Shown piece after piece: positions 33,260 to 42,018 of a stretch of 64,000 nt of DNA. The notes under the pieces were generated by a model that was not told the DNA's origin, did not search any database, and worked only from the letters and a program-made list of their open reading frames with translations. Source of the DNA: an uncultured Candidatus Melainabacteria bacterium (GTDB lineage Bacteria > Cyanobacteriota > Vampirovibrionia > Gastranaerophilales > Gastranaerophilaceae); assembly GCA_934757155.1 (NCBI GenBank), contig CAKVLI010000005.1:27487-91486 (forward strand), read 5' to 3'. Each line of letters starts with the position of its first letter. The first letter of the stretch is position 1. Both the position numbers and the translations under genes were made by a program.

Positions 33260-35815
33260 ATGTCAGGTGAAAGTATCAGATTTAACGGTAATGGAAAGAA
33301 AATTGATTTTAATGAAGGTACAAGTTACCGTAAAGCTAAGAAACAATTTAAAGAACTAAAATCTATTTTTGACAAAATAGATGATGTTGGTGAGAAAAAG
33401 GGAAAAGTAGACGGAAGAGAATTAGAACTCTTGAAAATGCTAAGAGGTTTATTACCAACGAAGGCTTTTGGCGAAGAAGCCATGTTAGAATTGGTAGACA
33501 AATTTGAAAACTCTGGATGTTCCTCTATTGAAGAATTTTTGGAACAGGCGACTGCGGAAAAATCTAAGCAAGAGACAAAAGAGACTGTACCGGAATCTGA
33601 ATTAACGCCAGTTTCAGAAGAATCACAAGAAACAAAAGAACCTCCAAAAGCTGAGACTCCGGAATCTCCGGCAGCACCGGTTGAACCTGAAAAACCTGCT
33701 GAGCCGGAAAAGCCAACCGAGCCGGAAAAGCCAACCGAGCCGGAAAAACCTGCTGAACCTGCGAAGGCTGAAGAGACTAAAACTTCTAATTCCAAACTTT
33801 CACCTGAAAGACAAGCAAGAAGAAAAGCATTTAATGATGCTATCCAGAACTTGAAAAAGAAAATGGAAAAAGATAAAGACAAATTAGTTTCTGAATTTGA
33901 TAAAGAGTACACTGTCAAAGCGGGAGATTCTTTCTACAGAATTGCAGAACGTTCGTTAATGGAAGAAAACGGCGGCAAAAAGCCTACTCCGGCAGAAGTT
34001 AACAAACGTATTGCCGAGATTGCACTTGTCAACGGCATTGATGATATTTGGATGACAATTCGTCCCGGAGATAAGCTCAAACTCAAAGGTATTGGTGAAA
34101 AAACAGAAAACAACACGACTGTAGAAGGTGATAAGCCTCCGGTTGATGGCGGAGAAACAAAACCAGGTGATAAACCTCCGGTAGAAGAAGGTGATAAACC
34201 ACCGGTTGATGAAAAGCCACCGGTAGACGGTAAACCTCCTGTAGAGGGCAAACCTCCGGTTGATGAAAAACCACCTGTTGATGGTAAACCGCCTGTCGAT
34301 AAAAAACCTCCGGTGAAAGGTGAAGACAAGAACTTTGAAGAAGGTTTTGCTCACGGTAAAGAGATCGCAGTGATGTTGCGATTAGGCTTTGGTGATATAG
34401 CTGCAATGTTAAGGTCTACGGAAGGCAAATATAAAGGCTATATTACAAAAGACAACATTGTTGGTGTAATAGCCGGTTATAAGGAAGTTCTTCCTAACGG
34501 TGGTATTTTAGAAAACATCGCGATGTTATCACGTATTGAATATGGCAAACGCCCGGGGCAAGCTCTATGTAACCGAATTCCAAAAGCATTGATGAGAAAA
34601 GCTGCTGAAATGAATTTGCAAGATACTGATGCATACAAGGCTCTGAAAGACTACTTTGGTGCAGATGACAAATTTAATTTCACGAAGAACGATGATGCAA
34701 AAGCTGTATACACTCAAACTGAAGCAAAACTGGTTGATAAGATGATACAAGATTTGTACGAAGTCATTTTAAAGAGCGGTGAATCCAAATCTCCGGTAGA
34801 AACAAAACCACCTGTTGATGAAAAACCGCCTGTTGACGGCAAGCCACCGGTAGAGGCTAAACCTCCGGTTGAGGACAAACCTCCGGTTGAACAAGGTGGT
34901 GAAGTCGAGACACCGACTCCGCCGGAATCTTCTGCCCAAGAAAAAATTAATGCAATAGGTAAAGAAAACATTGACGCTCTGAAAGAGTTTGTAAAAACTG
35001 AGCCTGAAATGGTTAAGGCAAGATTAGCAACTCTTGTGGGTGAAAACAAGGCTGACGGTGAGTTTATCTCAAAAGTTTTGGGTATGCCAAAAGAAGTGTT
35101 GCCATATGATACTTTGACATCACTTAATGCAAGCGAAAACAAGTATAATACCAAGCTTAAACAACAGCTGTTTGAAAAGTGCTTGAATGACAGAATTGAA
35201 CGAAAAGATTGGAAAACTGCCTTGAACAAAGCTGTAGAAATGGGCTGGGCAACTAAATTGTCATCAAGTTACTATCAAGTTGGTGAAAAAGTCTATGACG
35301 TTAACTTGTGGCGACGTGATAATGGTGCGGACGGTAAGCCTAGAACAGATGATGACATAATGCAGCTTCATCAATTTAGTAGTAAAGGTTTTGAACATGG
35401 TCAAAAAATTAAGTACAGTATTGGCAGCGGAGATATCGGCGTGATTGCAAACACGTTGAGATCAGATGCTACTAATAAAGACAATATAGAAGGATTTATA
35501 GCCGGGTTCAATTCAAGCTCTCCTATAGGTATGATGCAAAGCTTTGCATCACTTGCCGGAAGTAAGCCGGGGGCATACATGGCGAAATCTCTATGCAACA
35601 CGGTTCCAAAAGCCTTAATGCAAAAAGCAGCTGCAATGGGGCTAAAAAACACAAAAGCATTTAAAGATCTGCAAGAATTTTTTGGTGCGGATGACAGTTT
35701 GAAATTCACTAAGAACAACGATGCCAAAACCGGATATACTCAAGAAGAAGCGAAACATTTGGATAAATTGATTAATAATTTGCATTTCCAAATCTTGCGA
35801 CATTCGGGTGTATAA
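33260..35815 (+). CDS. Large LysM protein with Pro-rich linkers and duplicated domain, 851 aa
   Basis: AGGAG 7 bases before the ATG. No signal peptide. Order: charged N-terminus with a loose EF-hand-like stretch (about 38-55); Pro/Glu linker of PEKPTE repeats (135-168); LysM domain starting YTVKAGDSFYRIAE (about 216-275), which would bind peptidoglycan or chitin-type sugars; PPVDGK/PPVDEK repeats (290-353); a 150-residue helical domain (358-507); another PPVE linker; a middle helical region (560-700); and a second copy of the helical domain (711-848). The two copies share GFxHGxxI, GDI.....LRS, NRIPKALMRKAAEM or NTVPKALMQKAAAM, and FGADD. Under a sigma28-type promoter, divergent from the sigma gene. 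Function unknown. Confidence 0.85.
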   Translation: MSGESIRFNGNGKKIDFNEGTSYRKAKKQFKELKSIFDKIDDVGEKKGKVDGRELELLKMLRGLLPTKAFGEEAMLELVDKFENSGCSSIEEFLEQATAEKSKQETKETVPESELTPVSEESQETKEPPKAETPESPAAPVEPEKPAEPEKPTEPEKPTEPEKPAEPAKAEETKTSNSKLSPERQARRKAFNDAIQNLKKKMEKDKDKLVSEFDKEYTVKAGDSFYRIAERSLMEENGGKKPTPAEVNKRIAEIALVNGIDDIWMTIRPGDKLKLKGIGEKTENNTTVEGDKPPVDGGETKPGDKPPVEEGDKPPVDEKPPVDGKPPVEGKPPVDEKPPVDGKPPVDKKPPVKGEDKNFEEGFAHGKEIAVMLRLGFGDIAAMLRSTEGKYKGYITKDNIVGVIAGYKEVLPNGGILENIAMLSRIEYGKRPGQALCNRIPKALMRKAAEMNLQDTDAYKALKDYFGADDKFNFTKNDDAKAVYTQTEAKLVDKMIQDLYEVILKSGESKSPVETKPPVDEKPPVDGKPPVEAKPPVEDKPPVEQGGEVETPTPPESSAQEKINAIGKENIDALKEFVKTEPEMVKARLATLVGENKADGEFISKVLGMPKEVLPYDTLTSLNASENKYNTKLKQQLFEKCLNDRIERKDWKTALNKAVEMGWATKLSSSYYQVGEKVYDVNLWRRDNGADGKPRTDDDIMQLHQFSSKGFEHGQKIKYSIGSGDIGVIANTLRSDATNKDNIEGFIAGFNSSSPIGMMQSFASLAGSKPGAYMAKSLCNTVPKALMQKAAAMGLKNTKAFKDLQEFFGADDSLKFTKNNDAKTGYTQEEAKHLDKLINNLHFQILRHSGV

Positions 35816-35821
35816 AAATCA

Positions 35822-35853
35822 AGAGGCGGTCATTATGACCGCCTCTGTTTTTT
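35822..35853 (+). terminator. Terminator of the LysM gene
   Basis: AGAGGCGGTCAT pairs with ATGACCGCCTCT and is followed by GTTTTTTTA, a strong intrinsic terminator directly after the stop. Confidence 0.9.
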
Positions 35854-35914
35854 ATAATTTGTCGTACTGAATTTATATTTACCTCTTTCAGGAGCTTACA
35901 GGCTTGGATTTTGC

Positions 35915-35959
35915 ACCAACCAGCCCAATATATTTACCCCCATTTACCCCTTTACCCCC
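35915..35959. repeat. Dispersed TTTACCCC repeat at the end of rluD
   Basis: ACCAGCCCAATATATTTACC followed by further TTTACCCC units; the reverse complement is the GGGGTAAATRTATT motif seen at 41715-41860, 54108 and 4559. It runs into the last codons of rluD. Confidence 0.6.
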
Positions 35960-36854
35960 GCAGAGCTTTAATCACCTTTTGAATCTTCTCATCCGGCGGG
36001 ATTTCAAGAGAAATCCTTTCGCCGCCAAAAGGTTTGTTGAACTCAAGTTTGTATGATTGAAGCACCTGCTCTTCGGTTTTTATTTTCATCTTTCCGAAAC
36101 CATAGAGGGTGTCATTGTAGACAGGATGTCCGATAGACGTCATATGTACTCGGATTTGGTGGGTTCTGCCTGTTATTAGGGTTAATTCGACCAATGTCGC
36201 GCCCTCCAATCGCTCTAAAACTTTTACGAGAGTCAAACTTTCTTTTCCGTCCGGTGCAATGCATTGTTTCTCAGGGTGTCGAGGGTCTCTTCCGATTGGT
36301 TTATTGATTTCAAACTCATCTTCATCAATAATTCCGCGAACAATTGCCAAATATTTTTTAGAAAACCGTTTTTCTTTCATCTCGTTCACGAGATATTCGT
36401 GAGTCTTATTGTTTTTCGCTATCATAATAAGACCAGAGGTGTTTCTATCGAGCCTGTGAACGATTCCACGTCTGAATTCGCCATTCAGGTCAGAAAGATT
36501 TTCCCCGTATTTGTACAAAAGTGCATTAACAAGAGTGCCTTCTCTTTCAATTGTAGTCGGATGTGTAAGCATACCTGACGGTTTATTTATGACCGCCATA
36601 TTTTCATCTTCCCAGACAACTTCAAGCGGAATATTCTCAGCTTTCAGGGTAGTTTCTTCTTGGGTAAGTGCTTCAAACTCGATTATATCCCCGACTTTTA
36701 GTGAGTAAGAAGGTTTGACTGCAATATTATTAACTAAAACGAGTCCTTGTTTTAACCCTTTTTGAATTTGAGAGCGCGACAAATTCGGCATAATTTCAGC
36801 CAAATAAGAATCTATTCTGGAGCCTTCTGATATTTCATCAATTATTAGTTTCAT
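35952..36854 (-). CDS. rluD: RluA-family large-subunit pseudouridine synthase (RluD-like)
   Basis: 300 aa. N-terminal S4 RNA-binding domain (SRIDSYLAEIMPNLSRSQIQKGL) and the RluA catalytic block GIVHRLDRNTSGLIMIAKN with the catalytic Asp. Members isomerise uridines in 23S rRNA. RluD targets helix 69, but RluA/RluC specificities cannot be excluded. It is the last gene of the minus-strand run with lspA (17-base overlap). The lspA-rluD pairing is common in bacteria. Confidence 0.9.
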   Translation of the reverse strand: MKLIIDEISEGSRIDSYLAEIMPNLSRSQIQKGLKQGLVLVNNIAVKPSYSLKVGDIIEFEALTQEETTLKAENIPLEVVWEDENMAVINKPSGMLTHPTTIEREGTLVNALLYKYGENLSDLNGEFRRGIVHRLDRNTSGLIMIAKNNKTHEYLVNEMKEKRFSKKYLAIVRGIIDEDEFEINKPIGRDPRHPEKQCIAPDGKESLTLVKVLERLEGATLVELTLITGRTHQIRVHMTSIGHPVYNDTLYGFGKMKIKTEEQVLQSYKLEFNKPFGGERISLEIPPDEKIQKVIKALRG

Positions 36855-37317
36855 TGTTTCTCAGGTATTTGTTCTTGATAATAATAATTATTATAGCAAG
36901 AACGCTTATGTTAATGAAGATATCGGAAATATTGAAGACCGGAAACTCAACGAAATTGAGTTTAAAGAAATCTCGCACATAGCCGTAAGCTATTCTCTCG
37001 TACATATTACAGCTGATTCCCGCAATAAGCATTGCTGCCCAAAATCCTGCCATTGCTGAGAACTTTGATACGTTTTTTATCGCATAAAAAAGAATTATAA
37101 AAACTGCTGCCGCAGAAAACAGAATTAAGAAAACTTTAGAATTTTCAAGAATACTGAATGCTGCGCCCGTATTTTGTACAAAAATCAAATCGAAAACTGG
37201 GTTTTCTTCCAGTTTGAATCTCAGTGAATCAAGAATTACGCCTGAAAAATACAAATCAAAAATTATCAAAAAAATTGATGTGGTTATAAGGTATGCGATT
37301 TTACTTGCTTTCGTCAT
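36838..37317 (-). CDS. lspA: Lipoprotein signal peptidase II
   Basis: 159 aa, four membrane spans, with NTGAAFS, GYVRDFF and FPVFNISDIFINI. The two catalytic aspartates (in VRDF and ISD) are kept. The usual GNxxDR block reads CNMYER, so the conserved Asp next to the active site is Glu, an unusual but conservative change. LspA cuts signal peptides from lipidated prolipoproteins in the inner membrane. It overlaps both rluD and the secreted-protein gene upstream. Confidence 0.9.
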   Translation of the reverse strand: MTKASKIAYLITTSIFLIIFDLYFSGVILDSLRFKLEENPVFDLIFVQNTGAAFSILENSKVFLILFSAAAVFIILFYAIKNVSKFSAMAGFWAAMLIAGISCNMYERIAYGYVRDFFKLNFVEFPVFNISDIFINISVLAIIIIIIKNKYLRNNETNN

Positions 37318-38182
37318 TATTTTTGTTCTCTTCAGGTGTAATTAATTTGTTTTGCGGAATTACGTTAACTCTCTTTATTGCGTAACCAAATCCGGTTAAG
37401 CTCAATTTTAGGTTCAAATCCTCTACAGCTGCCTTTGTTAGTCCAATCGTTGCTATCACGTATTCGTTAACATTATCGTTATTAGAGGTAAACAATCTTT
37501 CAAGAATATTGTCTTCCGGAAGCACTCTGTAAACCTCTTTTGCAGGCTTTTGAGGATACTCAACCTTGTCTGATGCCAAGGATGCTATTGCGTATGTCTC
37601 TTTAGGCGGTGTGAATTCAAGCATTGCAGAGTATTCCGTGTCAGCAGAAATTTGGGTAGGTACTGTTAGTTTTATGTCAAGGTCACGAGCCTCTCCATAG
37701 AGCATTGTAGTTGTTTCGTCTATTACGGAATCGGAAATAACTTTCCATTCGCCGTCTGTTTTCTTTAAATAATATACGCTATTAGATTCGCTCTTTAGTT
37801 CGCCTGTATATTTTTCGGAAACAGGGATTTCCGCGTAAGAAGTTTCTGTGAGTTCCGCAACGGCCTTATCGTTATCTATAGAAATATTCTTAATCTTTAT
37901 CCCGTATTTTATGCTGTCATAGGTTTTCCAGATATCTTTGACGAGATTTGAATAAATTTCAAGGTTAAAACCATCAGAGTTTACGTATTGCTTGTCATAA
38001 GTTGAGATAAATTTGTCAAAATCCGTTTTGTTTGCAAATTTAACTTGAGAATTTAAAACTTTTTTGACAGCTCTTTCATCGCTGTCAACGGCATTTATAT
38101 GAAAAAGATTGCTGAAATCCCACGCGTGAGCGGGTTGGATTATGAGTAATGCCATTGATATTGTGAGTAATAATTTTTTCAT
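37301..38182 (-). CDS. Secreted protein with SnoaL/NTF2-like region, 293 aa
   Basis: Signal peptide MKKLLLTISMALLIIQPAHA. Residues about 35-150 (FANKTDFDKFISTYD, SNLVKDIWKTYDSIKY, WKVISDSV) look like an NTF2-like alpha+beta fold. The C-terminal half is beta-rich. No catalytic motif. Leaderless appearance: TATAAT, then 6 bases, then ATG. Coupled to lspA by a 17-base overlap, hinting at an envelope role. Confidence 0.72.
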   Translation of the reverse strand: MKKLLLTISMALLIIQPAHAWDFSNLFHINAVDSDERAVKKVLNSQVKFANKTDFDKFISTYDKQYVNSDGFNLEIYSNLVKDIWKTYDSIKYGIKIKNISIDNDKAVAELTETSYAEIPVSEKYTGELKSESNSVYYLKKTDGEWKVISDSVIDETTTMLYGEARDLDIKLTVPTQISADTEYSAMLEFTPPKETYAIASLASDKVEYPQKPAKEVYRVLPEDNILERLFTSNNDNVNEYVIATIGLTKAAVEDLNLKLSLTGFGYAIKRVNVIPQNKLITPEENKNNDESK

Positions 38183-38236
38183 ACAGAAATTATACTCTAA
38201 AACTACTTAAACTTAAATATATCAAACGCAGGATTA

Positions 38237-38395
38237 TCATGCCCTTTTAGCAGGAGTGTTGTATTTGAGAATAAGATACAAAATCGGTTTTGTGGCAGGT
38301 GTAGTTGAAGTTGTCTTTTTCTCAGTGTTTGTACTCTTTTCAATGTCATTGATACAGCGTAAAAGTTCTTTTCCGAACATAATTGTTCCTTTCAT
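38237..38395 (-). CDS. Small protein, 52 aa (or 47 aa)
   Basis: ATG at 38395, 9 bases after the shared promoter element. A second in-frame ATG at 38380 has a better RBS (AAAGGA) and would give 47 aa starting MFGKELLRCINDIEKS. The tail is Thr/Lys-rich, then hydrophobic (PILYLILKYN). Belongs to the set of five small genes sharing the ACTTTATAtatatgTAAG element. Function unknown. Confidence 0.45.
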   Translation of the reverse strand: MKGTIMFGKELLRCINDIEKSTNTEKKTTSTTPATKPILYLILKYNTPAKRA

Positions 38396-38404
38396 AATCA
38401 AATA

Positions 38405-38480
38405 CCTTACGTATTTATAAAGTTTTTCTCTTACTTTTTTTTGCGTAATATGTTATAATTTTTTTACAATTGTTAACGAT
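38405..38480 (-). promoter_or_regulatory. TATA-rich element and HLR1-like box between divergent genes
   Basis: Minus-strand ACTTTATAAATACGTAAGG (38405-38423) precedes the small gene. Plus-strand TTTACAAT-TG-TTAACGAT (38463-38480) is a 10-bp-period repeat with two deviations from HLR1. It sits just before the receiver-domain gene at 38493, so it could act on both. TATAAT for the plus gene lies near 38454. Confidence 0.42.
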
Positions 38481-38492
38481 TCAGGAGAGATT

Positions 38493-39098
38493 ATGGCATT
38501 AGTTGATTTAGATAACGAGTTTTTAGAGCTGTTTTTCAATATTACCAATACTAAAATTCCGGAAAATGTTCAGCTCGTGGATTTAAAAAAACAACTTATA
38601 GAAATAGTTGATACACTCAAAGAATTGAATAAAAATGCTAAAAAACCGATTGCGAACAAAATTTTTGGCGTAGAAGAGGCCGAAGAGGAATCAACAGGAC
38701 CGGCAATTCTTGTTGTGGATGATTTGGGCGTAATTACATATCAGCTAAAAGTTCTTTTGTCCCAATTTGATTATGATATAGACTGTTCTCAAGAAATTTA
38801 TGATGCGGTTAACAAGTTTAAAAAACGTAGGTACCAATATGTTGTTATGGATTTGTTCATCCCAACAGAGCGTGAAGGTTTTATTCTTTTGACTGAACTC
38901 AAAAAGATGGCTCGTTCTTTCGGTACCAAAACCGTTATCGGTGTAATTACTGCGTCTCCAAGAAAAGAAATTGAACAACAATGCAAACTTCGCGGTGCGG
39001 ATTTCTTCTTAGAAAAAAATAACGACTGGCAAAGTTCGCTCTGTAAGATTATGGACGGATATATCCACGAAAACGGTGACGACGGAGAAGACTACTAG
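38493..39098 (+). CDS. Stand-alone receiver-domain protein, 201 aa
   Basis: AGGAGAG precedes the ATG. The N-terminal 65 residues are helical. Residues about 72-185 form a CheY-like receiver: ILVVDDLGV (acidic pocket), VVMDLFIP (phospho-acceptor Asp), VITAS (Thr/Ser switch) and FLEKN (Lys). There is no output domain, so it acts by protein contact or as a phosphate relay. The kinase is not in the window. sdaAB starts 3 bases after its stop. Confidence 0.82.
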   Translation: MALVDLDNEFLELFFNITNTKIPENVQLVDLKKQLIEIVDTLKELNKNAKKPIANKIFGVEEAEEESTGPAILVVDDLGVITYQLKVLLSQFDYDIDCSQEIYDAVNKFKKRRYQYVVMDLFIPTEREGFILLTELKKMARSFGTKTVIGVITASPRKEIEQQCKLRGADFFLEKNNDWQSSLCKIMDGYIHENGDDGEDY

Positions 39099-39101
39099 AA
39101 A

Positions 39102-39755
39102 ATGGAACAGCAGTCGATATTTTCAGTCATTTCCCCAATTATGGTCGGTCCTTCCAGTTCACATACTGCGGGCGCGGTAAGGCTCGGCTTAATGGCAAGG
39201 AATATTTATAAAAATAAATTTTCTAAGGTAAAATTTGTTTTGTATAACTCTTTTGCAACAACAGGCTTTGGACACGGGACGGATAAAGGCTTGCTGGCGG
39301 GTCTTTTAGGCTATCATGTTGACGATTCTTCTATAAAAAATATTTTCAAAATTGTCAAAGATGTGGACTACTCTTACGAATATGTCGAAGATATTTCAAG
39401 ATTTCCGAATAGTGTTGATATTATTATTGACGATAAAATGACAATATCAGGAAATTCTGTCGGAGCAGGCGAAATCCGAATAAATAAAATTGACGATTTT
39501 GCGGTAAATATCAACGGCAAATACGACACTCTTCTTTTGATATACAAAGATAAACCCGGGATGATTTCAAGAGTGAGTGAAATTATTCAAAAACATAAAA
39601 TCAATATCGCAACTCTTAATTGTGGTCGTAATTCAAAAGGTGGCACTGCTTCAATGTGTATCGAGCTTGATTTGCCGGCCGGAGAGGATATTGTAGAAAA
39701 GTTGAAGGAATACAAAGATATTTTCTTTGTAACAAATATTAGGAAACTAAAATAA
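39102..39755 (+). CDS. sdaAB: L-serine dehydratase, beta subunit
   Basis: 217 aa. MVGPSSSHTAGAVRLG at the N-terminus is the family hallmark. The second half is an ACT domain (LLIYKDKPGMISRVSEII, INIATLNCGR) that may sense serine. Its TAA overlaps the ATG of sdaAA by one base. The pair deaminates L-serine to pyruvate and ammonia, a fermentative energy route. Confidence 0.95.
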   Translation: MEQQSIFSVISPIMVGPSSSHTAGAVRLGLMARNIYKNKFSKVKFVLYNSFATTGFGHGTDKGLLAGLLGYHVDDSSIKNIFKIVKDVDYSYEYVEDISRFPNSVDIIIDDKMTISGNSVGAGEIRINKIDDFAVNINGKYDTLLLIYKDKPGMISRVSEIIQKHKINIATLNCGRNSKGGTASMCIELDLPAGEDIVEKLKEYKDIFFVTNIRKLK

Positions 39756-40633
39756 TGGGAATTGTATCATTTTCAGAATTACTCAAGGTTTGTGAAGAGC
39801 AAAATAAAACTATTTATGAAGTAGCGCAAGATGAAGAAGCGTTTTTAGCAGAACAAAATGCGGATGTTATCAGGCTTAAAGTCTTAGAAGATATTATTGC
39901 TATGCGAGAAGCCATACAACACGGGCTTAAATCTACCGAAAAATCAATCTCAAACTGGTGCGGGGATGATTGCGTAAAGCTTGTTAAGAATTACAAAAAA
40001 CGCGGAGCAATTTTCGGCAAAGTTTTTGAAAAAATTACGACTTATGCGCTTGCAACTGCGGAAGAAAACCTGCGTATGGGTAGAATTGTCGCTTGTCCTA
40101 CTGCCGGTTCTTGCGGAATCGTTCCTGCGATTTTGGTCGCGGTATCTGAAGAGTATAAAATCCCTGAATCAAAACAAATAGATGCACTTTTGACAGCAGG
40201 TATTATCGGGTTAATTGTATCTTATAAAGTTCGTTTGGCAGGCGCTGTTGCGGGTTGTCAGGCGGAGTGCGGAGTTGCATCAGCCATGGCAGCAGGAGCT
40301 GTGTGTGAAATGCTTGGTGGAAAACAGGAAGAAATAATTCAAGCTGCTGCACTTGCACTCAAAAATATTCTAGGTCTGACTTGTGACCCTGTTTGCGGGC
40401 TGGTTGAAGTTCCGTGTATCAAGAGAAATGCGTTCCTTGCAGTACACGCGATAACAGCCTCAGAACTCGCGCTCTGCGGTGTAGAAAGCAAAATTCCTAT
40501 AGACGAAGTTGTAGATACTCTAAAAATCACAGGACAGCTTATGTCACCGCTATTAAAAGAAACCTCACAAGGTGGGTTAGCAAAGACTAAAACCGCTATG
40601 GAACTGGAAAAGAAACTTTTTAATAAGGACTAA
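39755..40633 (+). CDS. sdaAA: L-serine dehydratase, alpha subunit (iron-sulfur)
   Basis: 292 aa, full length. ACPTAGSCGIVPAIL, AGCQAECGVASAMAAGA and CDPVCGLVEVPCIKRNA carry the cysteines that hold the oxygen-sensitive 4Fe-4S cluster. Works with SdaAB. An oxygen-labile enzyme fits an anaerobe. The stop overlaps the convergent pheS by 4 bases. Confidence 0.95.
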   Translation: MGIVSFSELLKVCEEQNKTIYEVAQDEEAFLAEQNADVIRLKVLEDIIAMREAIQHGLKSTEKSISNWCGDDCVKLVKNYKKRGAIFGKVFEKITTYALATAEENLRMGRIVACPTAGSCGIVPAILVAVSEEYKIPESKQIDALLTAGIIGLIVSYKVRLAGAVAGCQAECGVASAMAAGAVCEMLGGKQEEIIQAAALALKNILGLTCDPVCGLVEVPCIKRNAFLAVHAITASELALCGVESKIPIDEVVDTLKITGQLMSPLLKETSQGGLAKTKTAMELEKKLFNKD

Positions 40634-41664
40634 AACTGCTCCAAAAATCTCTTATCGTTGTTGAAGAATAACCTGATATCGTCAACTGCGTATTTAAGCA
40701 TTGCAAGTCTTTCGACACCCATACCGAACGCGAAACCTGAATATACATCAGGGTCAATTCCAACACCCTTCAATACGTTTACGTCGACCATACCGCAGCC
40801 GAGAACTTCTAACCAACCCGTTCCGCTACAAGTTCTGCACCCTTTGCCCTGACACATAATGCACTGTACATCAACCTCAGCAGAAGGCTCTGTGAATGGG
40901 AAAAAGCTGCTTCTGAATCTGGTTGGGCGTGATGCGCCAAAATATAATCTGATAAACTCGTTCAAAACACCCTTCAAGTCGCCAAAAGTTATGTCCTTGT
41001 CGACATACAAACCTTCAATCTGGTGGAAGAAATTGTTTTTACGAGCATTGATATTTTCGTTTCTGTAAACTCTGCCCGGAGCGATAACCTTGATAGGTGG
41101 CTTTTTGTTTTCCATTACGTGGATTTGTGCGCCGGAAGTTTGGCTTCTTAAAACAACATTCTTAGCAATATTTGCGTAGAAAGTATCTTGCATATCTCTT
41201 GCCGGATGGTCTTTCGGAACATTCAGCATATCAAAGTTGTAATACTCTGTTTCAACTTCAGGAGATAGCTCAGGTGACACAACTGAAAAACCTAAGTTTT
41301 GGAAGATTGAAACAATTTCGTCAGTAGTTTGTGTGAGCGGATGAACCCTTCCTGAAGGGGTATACTTTCCGCTCAAAGTGATATCAATTCTATCTTTTTG
41401 TAATTTTTCGTTAAGTTCTTTTTGGTAGAACAAATCATGTTTTTCCCTCAAAAGAGATTCCAAATCTTGCGTAATTTGATTAGCAAGCGCACCCACAGTT
41501 CTTTTATCTTCATCAGATAAATCCTTTAACCCTTTTTTGATAGAGTTTAATTCACCTTTTCTGCTAAGGTATTTTAATCTGATATCGTCAATTTCGTTGA
41601 TAGATTGTGCTTTTTCGATATCGGCTTTAGCTGATGCGTAAATGTTTTCAAGTTGTGTTTTCAT
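40630..41664 (-). CDS. pheS: Phenylalanyl-tRNA synthetase alpha subunit
   Basis: 344 aa from the ATG at 41664 with GGGAG upstream; an upstream in-frame extension has no RBS. N-terminal coiled arm (1-85), then class II motifs: TSGAQIHVMENKKPP, PGRVYRNENINARKNNFFHQIEG (motif 2) and GFAFGMGVERLAMLKY (motif 3). PheT is not adjacent, so the two subunits are encoded apart. Confidence 0.95.
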   Translation of the reverse strand: MKTQLENIYASAKADIEKAQSINEIDDIRLKYLSRKGELNSIKKGLKDLSDEDKRTVGALANQITQDLESLLREKHDLFYQKELNEKLQKDRIDITLSGKYTPSGRVHPLTQTTDEIVSIFQNLGFSVVSPELSPEVETEYYNFDMLNVPKDHPARDMQDTFYANIAKNVVLRSQTSGAQIHVMENKKPPIKVIAPGRVYRNENINARKNNFFHQIEGLYVDKDITFGDLKGVLNEFIRLYFGASRPTRFRSSFFPFTEPSAEVDVQCIMCQGKGCRTCSGTGWLEVLGCGMVDVNVLKGVGIDPDVYSGFAFGMGVERLAMLKYAVDDIRLFFNNDKRFLEQF

Positions 41665-42018
41665 CGTAAATCTCCCTTGAGTAAATATTACCGCGAATAA
41701 AAACAAAAATCAAAGGGGGGGTAAAGGGGTAAATGTATTGGGTGGGTAGGTAGGGACTACAAGAACAATGTCCTTCGGAAAATGGGGGTAAATATATTGA
41801 GCTGGTAAGTGTGATTATAGGCTTAGCGTTTTACAAGGTGGGGAAAATGTATTTGGCTGGTTGGTGGAAGCTACAGGTATTGTGTATAACCCTCTCCGAG
41901 GGAGAGGGTTAGGGTGAGGGGTTTGCTTAAAGTGTGTAGGGTGCGCATACTTGCGCACCGAATGCTAATCTTGAAGAAGTGAAGAAATGAATTCAATTAT
42001 TTATGTTATACTAAACCT
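41665..42018. repeat. Intergenic repeat cluster before the PurD-like gene
   Basis: Three degenerate copies of GGGGTAAATRTATTGRGYTGG (about 41717-41745, 41785-41806, 41840-41863) in one orientation, a 10-bp hairpin AACCCTCTCC-GA-GGGAGAGGGTT (around 41889-41911), and GGTGCGCA-TACT-TGCGCACC (41940-41959). No gene is supported. Confidence 0.7.

Noticed and set aside
33660..34320. Short tandem DNA repeats that could be mistaken for CRISPR
   Set aside because: They are in frame, encode Pro-rich linkers and have no spacer structure; no cas gene nearby.
33325..34406. Several minus-strand frames rich in Gly/Ser/Thr/Phe opposite the LysM gene
   Set aside because: They are reverse reads of the PEKP and PPVD repeats; composition is an artefact of the repeats.
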